Shown: positions 1-7,469, counted from the first letter of the stretch. The stretch: 9,957 nucleotides of DNA from Actinomycetota bacterium (GCA_030838815.1 JAUZEX010000372.1:1-9957), one strand, 5' to 3'. Made by a program: numbers and translations. Notes: generated from the letters alone by a model not told the origin.

Positions 1-306
1 GCCAAGCAGATGTTGCAGATGATGGCCGAGATGCAGGGTTCCACCCTCGACGCCCTCCAGGCCGGTCTGGTGCCGTGGGCCGAGGGCAGCCCGGCCTACC
101 GGGGCTGGCAGCGCCTCGTCGACGGAGGTGCCCAGGCCGTCAGCCGTTTCGCCGAGACGATGCAGGGCACGGCCGAGGAGGGCACCGAGCGCATCAAGCA
201 GGCCGTCGACGTCATGGCCGACCAGATCAAGGAAGGGACCGTCCAGCTGGGCCAGACGGTCGAGGACGAGACGAACCGCACCCGGGCCGCGGCCTCGCGG
301 TCCTGA
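1..306 (+). CDS. 3' end of a small amphipathic helical protein, phasin-like (5' partial)
   Basis: The frame is open from the left edge to a TGA at 304-306, giving about 101 visible residues. In-frame ATGs at 10, 19, 22 and 31 could be starts, but no ribosome binding site fits in the few bases shown, so I treat the gene as 5'-truncated by the window. The visible protein lacks cysteines and membrane segments. It looks helical and amphipathic, with many Gln, Glu, Ala and Met residues and a C-terminal half of regularly spaced charged and small residues (TAEEGTERIKQAVDVMADQI). This resembles phasins, apolipoprotein-like coiled helices and other surface-binding helical proteins, but composition alone cannot assign a family. 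It lies 249 bp upstream of the transglutaminase operon and is followed by hairpins, so it is probably a separate transcription unit. Function is unknown; the phasin-like label is a structural analogy only. Confidence 0.6.
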   Translation, partial: AKQMLQMMAEMQGSTLDALQAGLVPWAEGSPAYRGWQRLVDGGAQAVSRFAETMQGTAEEGTERIKQAVDVMADQIKEGTVQLGQTVEDETNRTRAAASRS

Positions 307-326
307 TCCGGGCGGTCCTGATCCGG
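297..326. repeat. Perfect tandem duplication, 2 x 15 bp, across a stop codon
   Basis: The 15-mer GCGGTCCTGATCCGG occurs at 297-311 and again, directly adjacent and identical, at 312-326. The first copy contains the TGA stop (304-306) of the upstream gene; the second lies fully downstream. The unit is a multiple of three, but the stop is in the first copy, so the protein end is unaffected. It looks like a recent slippage duplication. No function is evident. Confidence 0.85.
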
Positions 327-369
327 ACGAGCTCCCGGCGCCCGACGTTCCCCGCCCCGTCCCGTCTTT

Positions 370-405
370 GGCGGCTCACGCCGCCCGGTCGGGGGGACAC
401 CCCCC
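370..405 (+). terminator. Two adjacent GC hairpins, possible terminator of the upstream gene
   Basis: GGCGGC (370-375) pairs perfectly with GCCGCC (380-385) around a TCAC loop. Six bases later GGGGGG (391-396) pairs with CCCCCC (400-405) around an ACA loop. Both lie 64 to 100 bases after the upstream stop. Neither is followed by a T-run, so they do not meet the classical intrinsic terminator pattern, although U-tract-poor hairpin terminators are often proposed in high-GC actinobacteria. Chance GC hairpins are common in such sequence, so confidence is low. Confidence 0.35.
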
Positions 406-461
406 ATCCCCCCGGGCAGGCGGCGGGGGACGTCGGCGGCGCCGGCCTCCTCTGCGACACG

Positions 462-476
462 TCTTCACGCTGAAGA
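462..476. promoter_or_regulatory. Inverted repeat TCTTCA-CGC-TGAAGA upstream of the operon
   Basis: A perfect 6-bp inverted repeat with a 3-bp spacer sits 80 bp before the first operon gene, in the least GC-rich stretch of the noncoding gap. It could be an operator for a dimeric regulator or the stem of an RNA hairpin in the leader. A possible -10-like hexamer, TAGGAT at 499-504, follows 22 bp later, with no convincing -35. The repeat itself is seen directly; the regulatory role is inference. Confidence 0.3.
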
Positions 477-514
477 AACACCGCCGATACCCGACCCGTA
501 GGATCCTTCCTGCC

Positions 515-559
515 ATGTCACGGGATCCCCGCTGTTCCGCCGCGCTTGCCGTCCGATGA
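515..559 (+). CDS. Possible 14-codon leader ORF overlapping the operon's first start codon
   Basis: An ATG at 515-517 opens a short frame, MSRDPRCSAALAVR, that ends in a TGA at 557-559. That TGA overlaps the ATG (556-558) of the DUF2126 gene in the same ATGA arrangement used further down the operon. AGGA at 500-503 lies 11 bases before the ATG, slightly far for a Shine-Dalgarno site but usable. The main gene has no purine-rich ribosome binding site of its own, so translational coupling from this leader would explain how it is read. The peptide has no attenuator-like run of one amino acid. The frame is also open far upstream, as is common in GC-rich DNA, so it may be chance. Confidence 0.3.
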   Translation: MSRDPRCSAALAVR

Positions 560-3500
560 TCCAGGTCGCCCTCGAGCATCGCAGCACCTACGGGTTCGAC
601 CGGCCGGTCCGGCTGCTCCCCCACGTCGTGCGGCTCCGGCCGGCGCCCCACTGCCGCACACCCGTTCTCGCCTACTCGCTCAGCGTCGATCTGGGGGGCG
701 GCTCGGCGGGGCGGCCACCACCCCACTTCATCAACTGGCAGCAGGATCCGTTCGGGAACCACCTGGCCCGACTCGTGTTCCCCGAGCCGGTCGACCGGCT
801 CGAGATCACCGTCGACCTGGTGGCCGACATGACGGTCATCAACCCGTTCGACTTCTTCCTCGAGGAGAGCGCCGAGCGGTTCCCGTTCGGCTACGACCCC
901 ACCCTGGCCCGGGACCTGGCGCCCTACCTCCAGACCAGCGGATCCGGCCCGATCCTCGACGATCGGGTGGCGGCGGCCCGGGCGATCCCGCCCCGGGACG
1001 GGATGGCCGTCATCGACTTCCTGGTCGAGCTGAACCGGTCGGTGCAGCGCGAGGTCGGCTACGCCATCCGCCTCGAGCCCGGGGTGCAGACACCGGAGCA
1101 GACGCTCGCCAAGCGCATCGGCTCCTGCCGGGACAGCGCCTGGCTCCTCGTCGAGCTCCTCCGCCGGGTGGGGCTGGCCGCCCGGTTCGTCTCCGGCTAC
1201 CTGGTGCAGCTGACCGCCGACACGGCGCCGCTCGACGGCCCGGCCGGCCCGGCCCACGACTTCACCGACCTGCACGCCTGGGCCGAGGTCTACGTGCCCG
1301 GCGCGGGCTGGATCGGGCTCGACCCGACCTCGGGCCTCCTGGCCGGCGAAGGGCACCTGCCGCTGGCCTGCACTCCCGAGCCGACGAGCGCGGCCCCGAT
1401 CGAGGGGGCCACGGAGCGGGCCGACGTCGCCTTCTCCTACTCCAACGCCGTCCGCCGGGTGTTCGAGGACCCCCGGGTGACCCTGCCCTACACCGAGACG
1501 CAGTGGGAGGCCATCGACGCCCTCGGCCGGGCCGTCGACGCCGATCTCCTCGCCGGCGACGTCCGCCTCACGCTGGGCGGCGAGCCGACCTTCGTCTCGG
1601 TCGACGACATGGCCGCCGACGAATGGAACACCGCCGCCAATGGGCCGACCAAATACGGCCTGGCCCTCGACCTCACCGAGCGCCTGATCGACCGGTTCGC
1701 GCTCACCACGCCCGGTCTCGCCGGGGCCCTCGTCCACTACGGGCAGGGCAAGTGGTACCCCGGGGAGCCGCTCCCCCGCTGGAACATCGCCGTCTACTGG
1801 CGGGTCGACGGAGAGCCGTTGTGGACGGACCCGGCGCTGCTGGCCGAACCGGCGCCGCCGGCCGTGATCGACGACGAGAACGACGAAGACGAGGCGGACG
1901 GGGACGAGAAGGCGGCCGCGCCGTCGCCCCGGCGCCCCCGGCAACCGGCGAGGGACGAGGCCCGCGGGGCGCCGGACCACGCCGCCCGGGACCTCGCCGT
2001 CGCCATCGCCGCCCGCCTCGGCATCCCCGCCGACTACTGCGTCCCGGCCTACGAGGACCCCGCCCACGAACTGTGGACCGAGGCCTCCCTCCCGCCCGAC
2101 CTGCCCGGCGACGCCCGGGCCCGCAAGGCGATCACGGAGCGCCTCGACGCCGCCCCGGGCTCCCCGGCGGGCTGGGTCGTGCCCGTCCACCACCTCCCCA
2201 CGGGCGGCCGGCCGGGCACGGGCGGCCCCGGTTGGGCCACGACCCGATGGGAGCCGGCGCGGGGGCACATCTTCCTGGTCCCCGGGGACTCCCCCCTCGG
2301 CCTGCGCCTCCCGCTGCGGTCGCTGGTGGCGAAGCCCGCTCCGCTGCCCCCGGACCGGTCGCCGTTCGAGGACCGCCGCCCCCTCGGCCCCCACCCGTCC
2401 GCCGGGGCAGCGGCGTCAGGCCCGGCCCGCATCCTTCCGCCCTCGAAGGCGCCCACCACCGCCCTGGCCGTCGAACGGCGGGACGGGCGGCTGCATGTGT
2501 TCCTTCCGCCCTTCCGCCATCTGGAGTACGCCGTGGAGCTGGTGGCGGCGGTCGAGGCGGCCGTCGCCGCCACCGGAGAGCCGGTGGCTCTGGAGGGTTA
2601 TCCCCTCCCGACCGACCCCCGGCTGCGCCAGTTCGGCGTCAGCCCGGACCCCGGCGTCATCGAGGTCAACATCCAGCCGTCGGCCAACTGGGCCGAGCTC
2701 CTCGGCACGGTCACCACCGTCTACGAGGAGGCCCACCAGACCCGGCTCGGGACCGAGAAGTTCGCCCTCGACGGCACCCACACCGGGACCGGTGGCGGGA
2801 ACCACATGACGCTCGGCGGCCCGACGGCGGCCGACAGCCCGCTGCTGCGGCGCCCCGACCTCCTGCGCAGCCTCATCACCTACTGGCAGCACCACCCCTC
2901 GCTGTCCTACCTCTTCTCCGGGCGCTTCATCGGCCCGACCAGCCAGGCGCCCCGGGTCGACGAGGCCCGCCACGACAGCCTCGACGAGCTCGAGATCGCC
3001 TTCGCCGAACTGGACCGGATCGGTGACGACGACAAGCGGCCCTACCTCGTCGACCGGCTGCTGCGCAATCTGCTCGTGGATGTGACGGGCAACACGCACC
3101 GGGCCGAGTTCTGCATCGACAAGCTGTTCGACCCGGACGGGGAACGGGGCCGGCTCGGCCTCGTGGAGCTGCGGGCGTTCGAGATGCCGCCCCACGACCG
3201 CATGGCCCTGGTGCAGGCGCTGCTCGTCCGGGCGCTGGTGGCCCGCTGCTGGCGGGAGCCCTACGAGGGACCGCTGGTCCGGTGGGGCACGACGCTCCAC
3301 GACCGGTTCCTGCTGCCCTGGTACGTCGGCACCGACATCGCCGACGTCGCCGCCGACCTCCGCCGCCACGGCTACCCCTTCGACACGGCCTGGGTGGCGC
3401 CGTTCCTCGAGTTCCGCTTCCCCCGGCTCGGTTCCGTGACGGTCGACGGCGTCGCGCTCGAGTTCCGGATGGCCATCGAGCCCTGGCCCGTCCTCGGCGA

Positions 3501-3996
3501 GGAAGCGGTGGACGGCGCCACCGCCCGCAACGTCGATTCCTCGGTGGAGCGCCTCCAGGTGCTGGCCCAGAACCTGACCGAGGGCCGCCATGTGCTGACC
3601 TGCAACGGCGTCCCCGTCCCCCTCAACCCGACCGGACAGCCGGGGACGGCCGTGGCGGGGGTTCGCTACCGGGCCTGGCAGCCGCCGTCGTGCCTGCACC
3701 CCACCATCGGCGTCCACACGCCCCTCGTCTTCGATCTGGTCGACACCTGGAACGGCCGTTCGGTCGGCGGGTGCACCTACCACGTGGCCCATCCCGGCGG
3801 GCGGGCCTACGATCGCTTCCCCGTGAACGCCAACGAGGCGGAGGCCCGCCGCACCACCCGGTTCCAACCTTTCGGCCACACACCGGGACCGCTCGACCCG
3901 GCCCGGGCGGCGGCGCTGTCCGACCACACCGCCGGGATCGCCCCCGGCCACCCCTCCACGCTCGACCTGCGCCGCGTCCGCCTCAGCCCCGTATGA
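556..3996 (+). CDS. Transglutaminase-like / DUF2126 two-domain protein (predicted amidoligase)
   Basis: The 1146-aa protein matches the full-length transglutaminase-DUF2126 family (about 1100 aa). Residues 1 to about 90 form the bacterial transglutaminase N-terminal domain (LRPAPHCRTPVLAYSL, then HFINWQQDPFGNHLARLVFP). Residues about 150-265 are the papain-fold core, with Cys191 (GSCRDSAW), His240 (DLHAWAEVY) and Asp256 (GLDPTSG), a complete triad. DUF2126 starts near 337 (LTLGGEPTFVS). Its conserved blocks include GVIEVNIQPSANW (Glu703, Asn705), GTHTGTGGGNHMTLGG (His742, Asn749, His750), GNTHRAEFCIDKLFDPD (848 region) and VELRAFEMPPH (Glu871, Arg873). Comparative work has proposed a glutamate-cysteine-ligase-like COOH-NH2 ligase fold for this region; no substrate is known. 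An acidic then basic/proline linker lies at about 439-480 and a second low-complexity linker at about 605-640. No signal peptide is visible, so the protein is probably cytoplasmic. The ATG at 556 fits the family N-terminus but has no obvious ribosome binding site. The stop overlaps the next gene by 4 bp. Confidence 0.95.
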   Translation: MIQVALEHRSTYGFDRPVRLLPHVVRLRPAPHCRTPVLAYSLSVDLGGGSAGRPPPHFINWQQDPFGNHLARLVFPEPVDRLEITVDLVADMTVINPFDFFLEESAERFPFGYDPTLARDLAPYLQTSGSGPILDDRVAAARAIPPRDGMAVIDFLVELNRSVQREVGYAIRLEPGVQTPEQTLAKRIGSCRDSAWLLVELLRRVGLAARFVSGYLVQLTADTAPLDGPAGPAHDFTDLHAWAEVYVPGAGWIGLDPTSGLLAGEGHLPLACTPEPTSAAPIEGATERADVAFSYSNAVRRVFEDPRVTLPYTETQWEAIDALGRAVDADLLAGDVRLTLGGEPTFVSVDDMAADEWNTAANGPTKYGLALDLTERLIDRFALTTPGLAGALVHYGQGKWYPGEPLPRWNIAVYWRVDGEPLWTDPALLAEPAPPAVIDDENDEDEADGDEKAAAPSPRRPRQPARDEARGAPDHAARDLAVAIAARLGIPADYCVPAYEDPAHELWTEASLPPDLPGDARARKAITERLDAAPGSPAGWVVPVHHLPTGGRPGTGGPGWATTRWEPARGHIFLVPGDSPLGLRLPLRSLVAKPAPLPPDRSPFEDRRPLGPHPSAGAAASGPARILPPSKAPTTALAVERRDGRLHVFLPPFRHLEYAVELVAAVEAAVAATGEPVALEGYPLPTDPRLRQFGVSPDPGVIEVNIQPSANWAELLGTVTTVYEEAHQTRLGTEKFALDGTHTGTGGGNHMTLGGPTAADSPLLRRPDLLRSLITYWQHHPSLSYLFSGRFIGPTSQAPRVDEARHDSLDELEIAFAELDRIGDDDKRPYLVDRLLRNLLVDVTGNTHRAEFCIDKLFDPDGERGRLGLVELRAFEMPPHDRMALVQALLVRALVARCWREPYEGPLVRWGTTLHDRFLLPWYVGTDIADVAADLRRHGYPFDTAWVAPFLEFRFPRLGSVTVDGVALEFRMAIEPWPVLGEEAVDGATARNVDSSVERLQVLAQNLTEGRHVLTCNGVPVPLNPTGQPGTAVAGVRYRAWQPPSCLHPTIGVHTPLVFDLVDTWNGRSVGGCTYHVAHPGGRAYDRFPVNANEAEARRTTRFQPFGHTPGPLDPARAAALSDHTAGIAPGHPSTLDLRRVRLSPV

Positions 3997-6575
3997 CCCA
4001 GGCCGCCACCGGGGCCGGGACCGACATGGTCGCGGGCTACCGGCCCCCAGTCGCCGGCTACGACGAGATGGTCGACCGCACCGGCGCCCTGCGCCCCCAC
4101 TGGGGCCACGTCGGCCACGTCCTCGAGGGGCTCGGGGCCGAGGAGCTGGCCCGGCGCCGGGCGGAGGCCGCCCGCCTCCTCGATGACGACGGTGTCACCT
4201 ACAACATCTACGGCGCGGCCCGCCCGACCTCCCGGTGGAGTCTCGACCCGGTGCCGGTGCTGCTCACCAGCGCCGAATGGGCCGGCATCGAGAGCGCCGT
4301 CGTCCAGCGGGCCGAGCTGCTGAACCTGATCCTGGCCGACCTCTACGGGCCCCGGGACCTGCTTCGCCGCCGACTGCTCCCGCCCGAGGTGGTGCTGGCC
4401 CACGGCGGGTTCCTCCGGCCCTGCGACCAGATCCGCATCCCCGGCTCCCAGCAGCTCTTCACGGTCGCCACCGACGTCGCCCGGGACAGCGACGGCCAGT
4501 TCTGGGTCCTGGCCGACCGGGCCCAGGCCCCGTCCGGCGCCGGGTACGCCCTCCAGAACCGCTCCGTGGTGTCGCGGGTGTTTCCCAGCCTCCACCGCGA
4601 CGCCCAGGTCCACCGCCTGGCCCCGTTCTTCCGGGCACTGCGGGCCGGGTTGGAAGCGGTGGCGCCGCCGTCGACCCGCGAGCCCCGCATCGTCATCCTC
4701 ACCCCCGGCCCGATGGCCGAGACGGCGTTCGAGCACGCTCTACTCGCCTCGCGGCTCGGTTACTCCCTGGTGGAGGGCTCTGACCTCACCTTCCGGGACG
4801 GGCGGATCTGGGTCCGGTCCCTGGCCCGCAAGGAGCAGGTCGACGTCATCCTCCGCCGGGTCGACAGCGGCTTCTGCGATCCGCTGGAGCTGCGGCCCGA
4901 CTCGCAGCTCGGTGTCCCCGGCCTCGTCGAGGCCTGCCGGCGGGGCACCGTGACGGTCGTCAACACGCTGGGCAGCTCGGTGCTCGAGAACCCCGGGCTC
5001 CTGCCCTTTCTGCCCCGGCTGGCCCAGACGCTCCTCGGCGCCGAGCTGGAGATGCCGTCGATTCCCACCTGGTGGTGCGGCGACCCCGCCGGGCTCGACC
5101 ATGTCCTGACCAACCTCGAGCACCTGGTGCTCAAGCCCCTCACCCGGGAGGCGGGAGCGGCGGCGGTGTTCGGGTGGACCCTGGCCCGCCACGAGCTCGA
5201 CGAGGTGGCGGAGCGCATCGCAGAACGCCCCTCCGCCTGGGTCGGACAGGCGCAGCTGGCGCTGGCCTCCGTTCCCACGCTGACCGACGCCGGCCTGGAG
5301 GCCCGCCGATCGGTGCTGCGCACCTTCTGCGTGGCGCGGGACGACTCCTATCTGGCCATGACCGGCGGCCTCACCCGGGTGGCCGCCAGCCGCCAGGCCG
5401 TCATCTCCAGCCAGACCGGCGCCCTGTCCAAGGACACCTGGGTCCTGGCCTCCGAACCGGAGAAGATGACCGGGCTGTGGCTCGACAGCGGCCGGATCGT
5501 GGCCGCGGTGGAGCCGGGCGGGTCGATGTCGTCCCGGGCGGCGGAGAATCTGTTCTGGCTGGGCCGCTACGCCGAGCGGGCCGAGGACACCGTCCGGCTC
5601 ATGCGGGTCGTCCACGACCGGCGCAACGACTTCGCCCATGACACGAACGCGGCCGGAACGGCCTGTCTGCAGGCGCTGCTGGTCGCCCTCACCGAGGTCA
5701 CGGTGACCTATCCCGGCTTCAGCCCCGGCGGGCCGGGCCTCGACGATCCCGGCCCGGAGCTCGAGTCGCTCGCCCTCGACGACAACCGGGCCGGCACGCT
5801 CGCCTACTCGGTCCGCCGCCTCCTCGATGCCGCCTACACCGTCCGGGACCAGTTGTCGCTCGACACCTGGCTCGTGATCTCCGGTCTCCACCGGGAGCTG
5901 CTCGACCAGCCGACCCTGGGCCGCGCAACGCTGGGCCAGGTTCTCAACAGCCTCCTCGCCCTGGCCGGCCTCGGCGCCGAGAGCATGGTGCGCGACCCGG
6001 GCTGGCGGTTCATGGACGCCGGCCGGCGCATCGAGCGGGGCGTCCAGCTGGCCGCCCTCCTCCGCAGCACCATGACCGCCGAACACGACGCCGGGACCGA
6101 GAGCCTGCTGCTCGAATCGGTGCTGACGGCGGCCGAGAGCATCATCACCTACCGGCGGCGCTACCGGAGCCACGCCCACCTCGAGACGATGCTCGACCTC
6201 CTCCTGCTCGACCCGGACAACCCCCGCTCGTTGTCCCACCAGCTCGACCTCCTCCTCGAGGACGTCCGGGCCCTGCCGGTGGCCGCCGGCGCGCCCCGGG
6301 TCTCGGACGCCGAGAAGCACGCCCTCGAGACCTCGACGATCCTGCGGCTGGCCGACACCGCCGCCCTGGCCCGGTCGCAGCCGGGGGGTGCTTCCGGCGC
6401 CGGAGGCGGCCGGAGCAGACCGGAGCTGGCCCGGTTCCTGGGCCGGGTCATCGACGGGCTCCACGCCACCGCCGACGCCATCAGCGAGGCCAACTTCACC
6501 GAACAGCTGCCGCAACGGTCGGTCCTCACCCCGGCCGACCCGGGGGCGGCCCGCGTCTCGAGGATGTTCCTGTGA
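3993..6575 (+). CDS. Circularly permuted ATP-grasp (type 2) fused to an alpha-E domain
   Basis: The 860-aa protein starts at an ATG within ATGA, overlapping the previous stop, which points to coupled translation. Residues 1 to about 490 match the circularly permuted type 2 ATP-grasp family: GVTYNIYG at 67-74, HGGFLRPCDQIRIPG from 137, FWVLADRAQAPSGAGYALQNR, ILTPGPMAE around 235-243, VDVILRRVDSGFCDPLELR and VVNTLGSSVLENPGLL. Residues about 512 to 845 form the alpha-E domain, opening with MSSRAAENLFWLGRYAERAE and rich in helices and paired arginines (GRRIERG, TYRRRYRSH). In many bacteria the two domains are separate adjacent genes; here they are one chain, a known fusion. ATP-grasp enzymes usually join a carboxylate to an amine or thiol through an acyl phosphate, so an amide or peptide ligase is the likely activity, with alpha-E as an uncharacterised partner. 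A Gly/Ser-rich, poorly conserved stretch (SQPGGASGAGGGRSRP) lies near the C-terminus. Substrate unknown. Confidence 0.94.
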   Translation: MTQAATGAGTDMVAGYRPPVAGYDEMVDRTGALRPHWGHVGHVLEGLGAEELARRRAEAARLLDDDGVTYNIYGAARPTSRWSLDPVPVLLTSAEWAGIESAVVQRAELLNLILADLYGPRDLLRRRLLPPEVVLAHGGFLRPCDQIRIPGSQQLFTVATDVARDSDGQFWVLADRAQAPSGAGYALQNRSVVSRVFPSLHRDAQVHRLAPFFRALRAGLEAVAPPSTREPRIVILTPGPMAETAFEHALLASRLGYSLVEGSDLTFRDGRIWVRSLARKEQVDVILRRVDSGFCDPLELRPDSQLGVPGLVEACRRGTVTVVNTLGSSVLENPGLLPFLPRLAQTLLGAELEMPSIPTWWCGDPAGLDHVLTNLEHLVLKPLTREAGAAAVFGWTLARHELDEVAERIAERPSAWVGQAQLALASVPTLTDAGLEARRSVLRTFCVARDDSYLAMTGGLTRVAASRQAVISSQTGALSKDTWVLASEPEKMTGLWLDSGRIVAAVEPGGSMSSRAAENLFWLGRYAERAEDTVRLMRVVHDRRNDFAHDTNAAGTACLQALLVALTEVTVTYPGFSPGGPGLDDPGPELESLALDDNRAGTLAYSVRRLLDAAYTVRDQLSLDTWLVISGLHRELLDQPTLGRATLGQVLNSLLALAGLGAESMVRDPGWRFMDAGRRIERGVQLAALLRSTMTAEHDAGTESLLLESVLTAAESIITYRRRYRSHAHLETMLDLLLLDPDNPRSLSHQLDLLLEDVRALPVAAGAPRVSDAEKHALETSTILRLADTAALARSQPGGASGAGGGRSRPELARFLGRVIDGLHATADAISEANFTEQLPQRSVLTPADPGAARVSRMFL
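6560..6564 (+). promoter_or_regulatory. Ribosome binding site GAGGA supporting a GTG start
   Basis: GAGGA ends 7 bases before the GTG at 6572, an ideal Shine-Dalgarno spacing. It lies inside the end of the ATP-grasp/alpha-E gene. It decides the start of the second transglutaminase gene at GTG 6572, which overlaps the upstream TGA as GTGA, and gives the N-terminus expected for the family (VTHRTTYRYEEPV). Confidence 0.7.
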
Positions 6576-7459
6576 CGAGCTACCGGGTGACGCACCGCAC
6601 GACCTATCGCTACGAGGAACCCGTGTCGGCCAGCTACGGCCAGATGCACCTGCTGCCCCGGACGGCCGACGGGCAGACCTGTCACACGACGCGGATGGCG
6701 ATCGACCCCGGCCCCACCGACCTGCGGGAGCGGATCGACTACTTCGGCAATCGGGCCGCGTTCTACGCCATCCACTCCGAGCACACGAGCCTGACCGTCA
6801 CGACGACCAGCGACGTCGCCGTGAGCCGCGGAGGGCTCGGCCTCCTCGACGTCCCGGGCTGGGAGGAGGTCCGGTACCGGACCGCGTCCCCGGCCCCCGA
6901 CGACGGCTGGGAACCGGCCGAGTTTCTCCTCGACTCGCCGCTGGTTGCGGCGTCGCCCGGGCTGGCCGACTACGCCGGGCCCTCCTTCGCACCCGGGCGG
7001 CCAGTGCTCGAGGCGCTCCTCGACCTGGCGCAGCGGATCCACGCCGACTTCGACTACGAGCCCGGCTCGACGTCGGTCACCACCACCGTCGACGACGTCC
7101 TGGCGGCCCGGAAGGGGGTCTGCCAGGACTTCGCCCACCTGGCCATCGGCTGCCTCCGCTCCCTCGGGCTGGCCGCCCGGTACGTCAGCGGGTACCTGGA
7201 GACCCTGCCCCCGCCGGGCAGGGAGCGGCTGCAGGGCGCCGACGTCTCCCATGCCTGGGCGGCGCTGTGGGTCCCGGGAAGCGGCTGGGTCGACGTCGAT
7301 CCCACCAACCAGCAGTTCGTGGACGACCGCTACGTCACCACCGCCTGGGGGCGGGACTACGCCGACGTCCCGCCGCTGAAGGGCGTGATCTTCACCAAGG
7401 GGCTCGAACACGAGCTCGACGTGGTCGTCGACGTGGTTCGGCTCGACGAACCCGGGTAG
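6572..7459 (+). CDS. Stand-alone transglutaminase-like cysteine protease-fold protein
   Basis: This 295-aa protein has the usual length and layout of the short transglutaminase-like family found next to circularly permuted ATP-grasp genes. An N-terminal beta domain covers about residues 1-85 (YRVTHRTTYRYEEPVSASYG, then DYFGNRAAFYAI). The papain-fold core runs from about 145 to 260. The catalytic triad is complete: Cys184 in KGVCQDFAH, His227 in DVSHAWAALW and Asp243 in GWVDVDPTNQ. No signal peptide or membrane segment is seen, so it should be cytoplasmic. Such proteins may hydrolyse or transfer amide bonds, acting as peptidases, amidases or cross-linkers; the reaction here is unknown. It is the second transglutaminase core in this operon, and its active-site surroundings differ from those of the first (CQDFAH against CRDSAW), suggesting different substrates. 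The GTG start overlaps the preceding stop by 4 bp and has a strong GAGGA upstream. Confidence 0.93.
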   Translation: MTSYRVTHRTTYRYEEPVSASYGQMHLLPRTADGQTCHTTRMAIDPGPTDLRERIDYFGNRAAFYAIHSEHTSLTVTTTSDVAVSRGGLGLLDVPGWEEVRYRTASPAPDDGWEPAEFLLDSPLVAASPGLADYAGPSFAPGRPVLEALLDLAQRIHADFDYEPGSTSVTTTVDDVLAARKGVCQDFAHLAIGCLRSLGLAARYVSGYLETLPPPGRERLQGADVSHAWAALWVPGSGWVDVDPTNQQFVDDRYVTTAWGRDYADVPPLKGVIFTKGLEHELDVVVDVVRLDEPG

Positions 7460-7469
7460 CACAAGCGCC

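Noticed and set aside
307..555. A small RNA gene, riboswitch or tRNA in the noncoding gap
   Set aside because: Apart from two short GC hairpins and one inverted repeat I see no cloverleaf, riboswitch core or other recognisable RNA fold. The short stems are not enough to call an RNA gene.
1867..1990. Frameshift or disruption in the DUF2126 gene at the acidic stretch
   Set aside because: The frame stays open and conserved blocks resume directly afterwards in the same phase, so this is a linker rather than a break.
376..2394. Long minus-strand open frame (672 codons) opposite the DUF2126 gene
   Set aside because: Its translation is dominated by Gly, Arg, Val and Pro with no recognisable motif, and it lies opposite a gene with clear family motifs. 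Long antisense frames are expected in DNA this rich in GC at third positions.
546..3026. Plus-strand 826-codon frame overlapping the DUF2126 gene in another phase
   Set aside because: Its translation is almost entirely Arg, Pro, Gly and Ala, and the true frame carries all family blocks from 556 to 3996.
3282..3992. Possible N-terminal extension of the ATP-grasp gene upstream of 3993
   Set aside because: The frame is open but reads as Arg/Pro-rich shadow of the DUF2126 gene. The ATG at 3993 gives the family N-terminus and an ATGA overlap.
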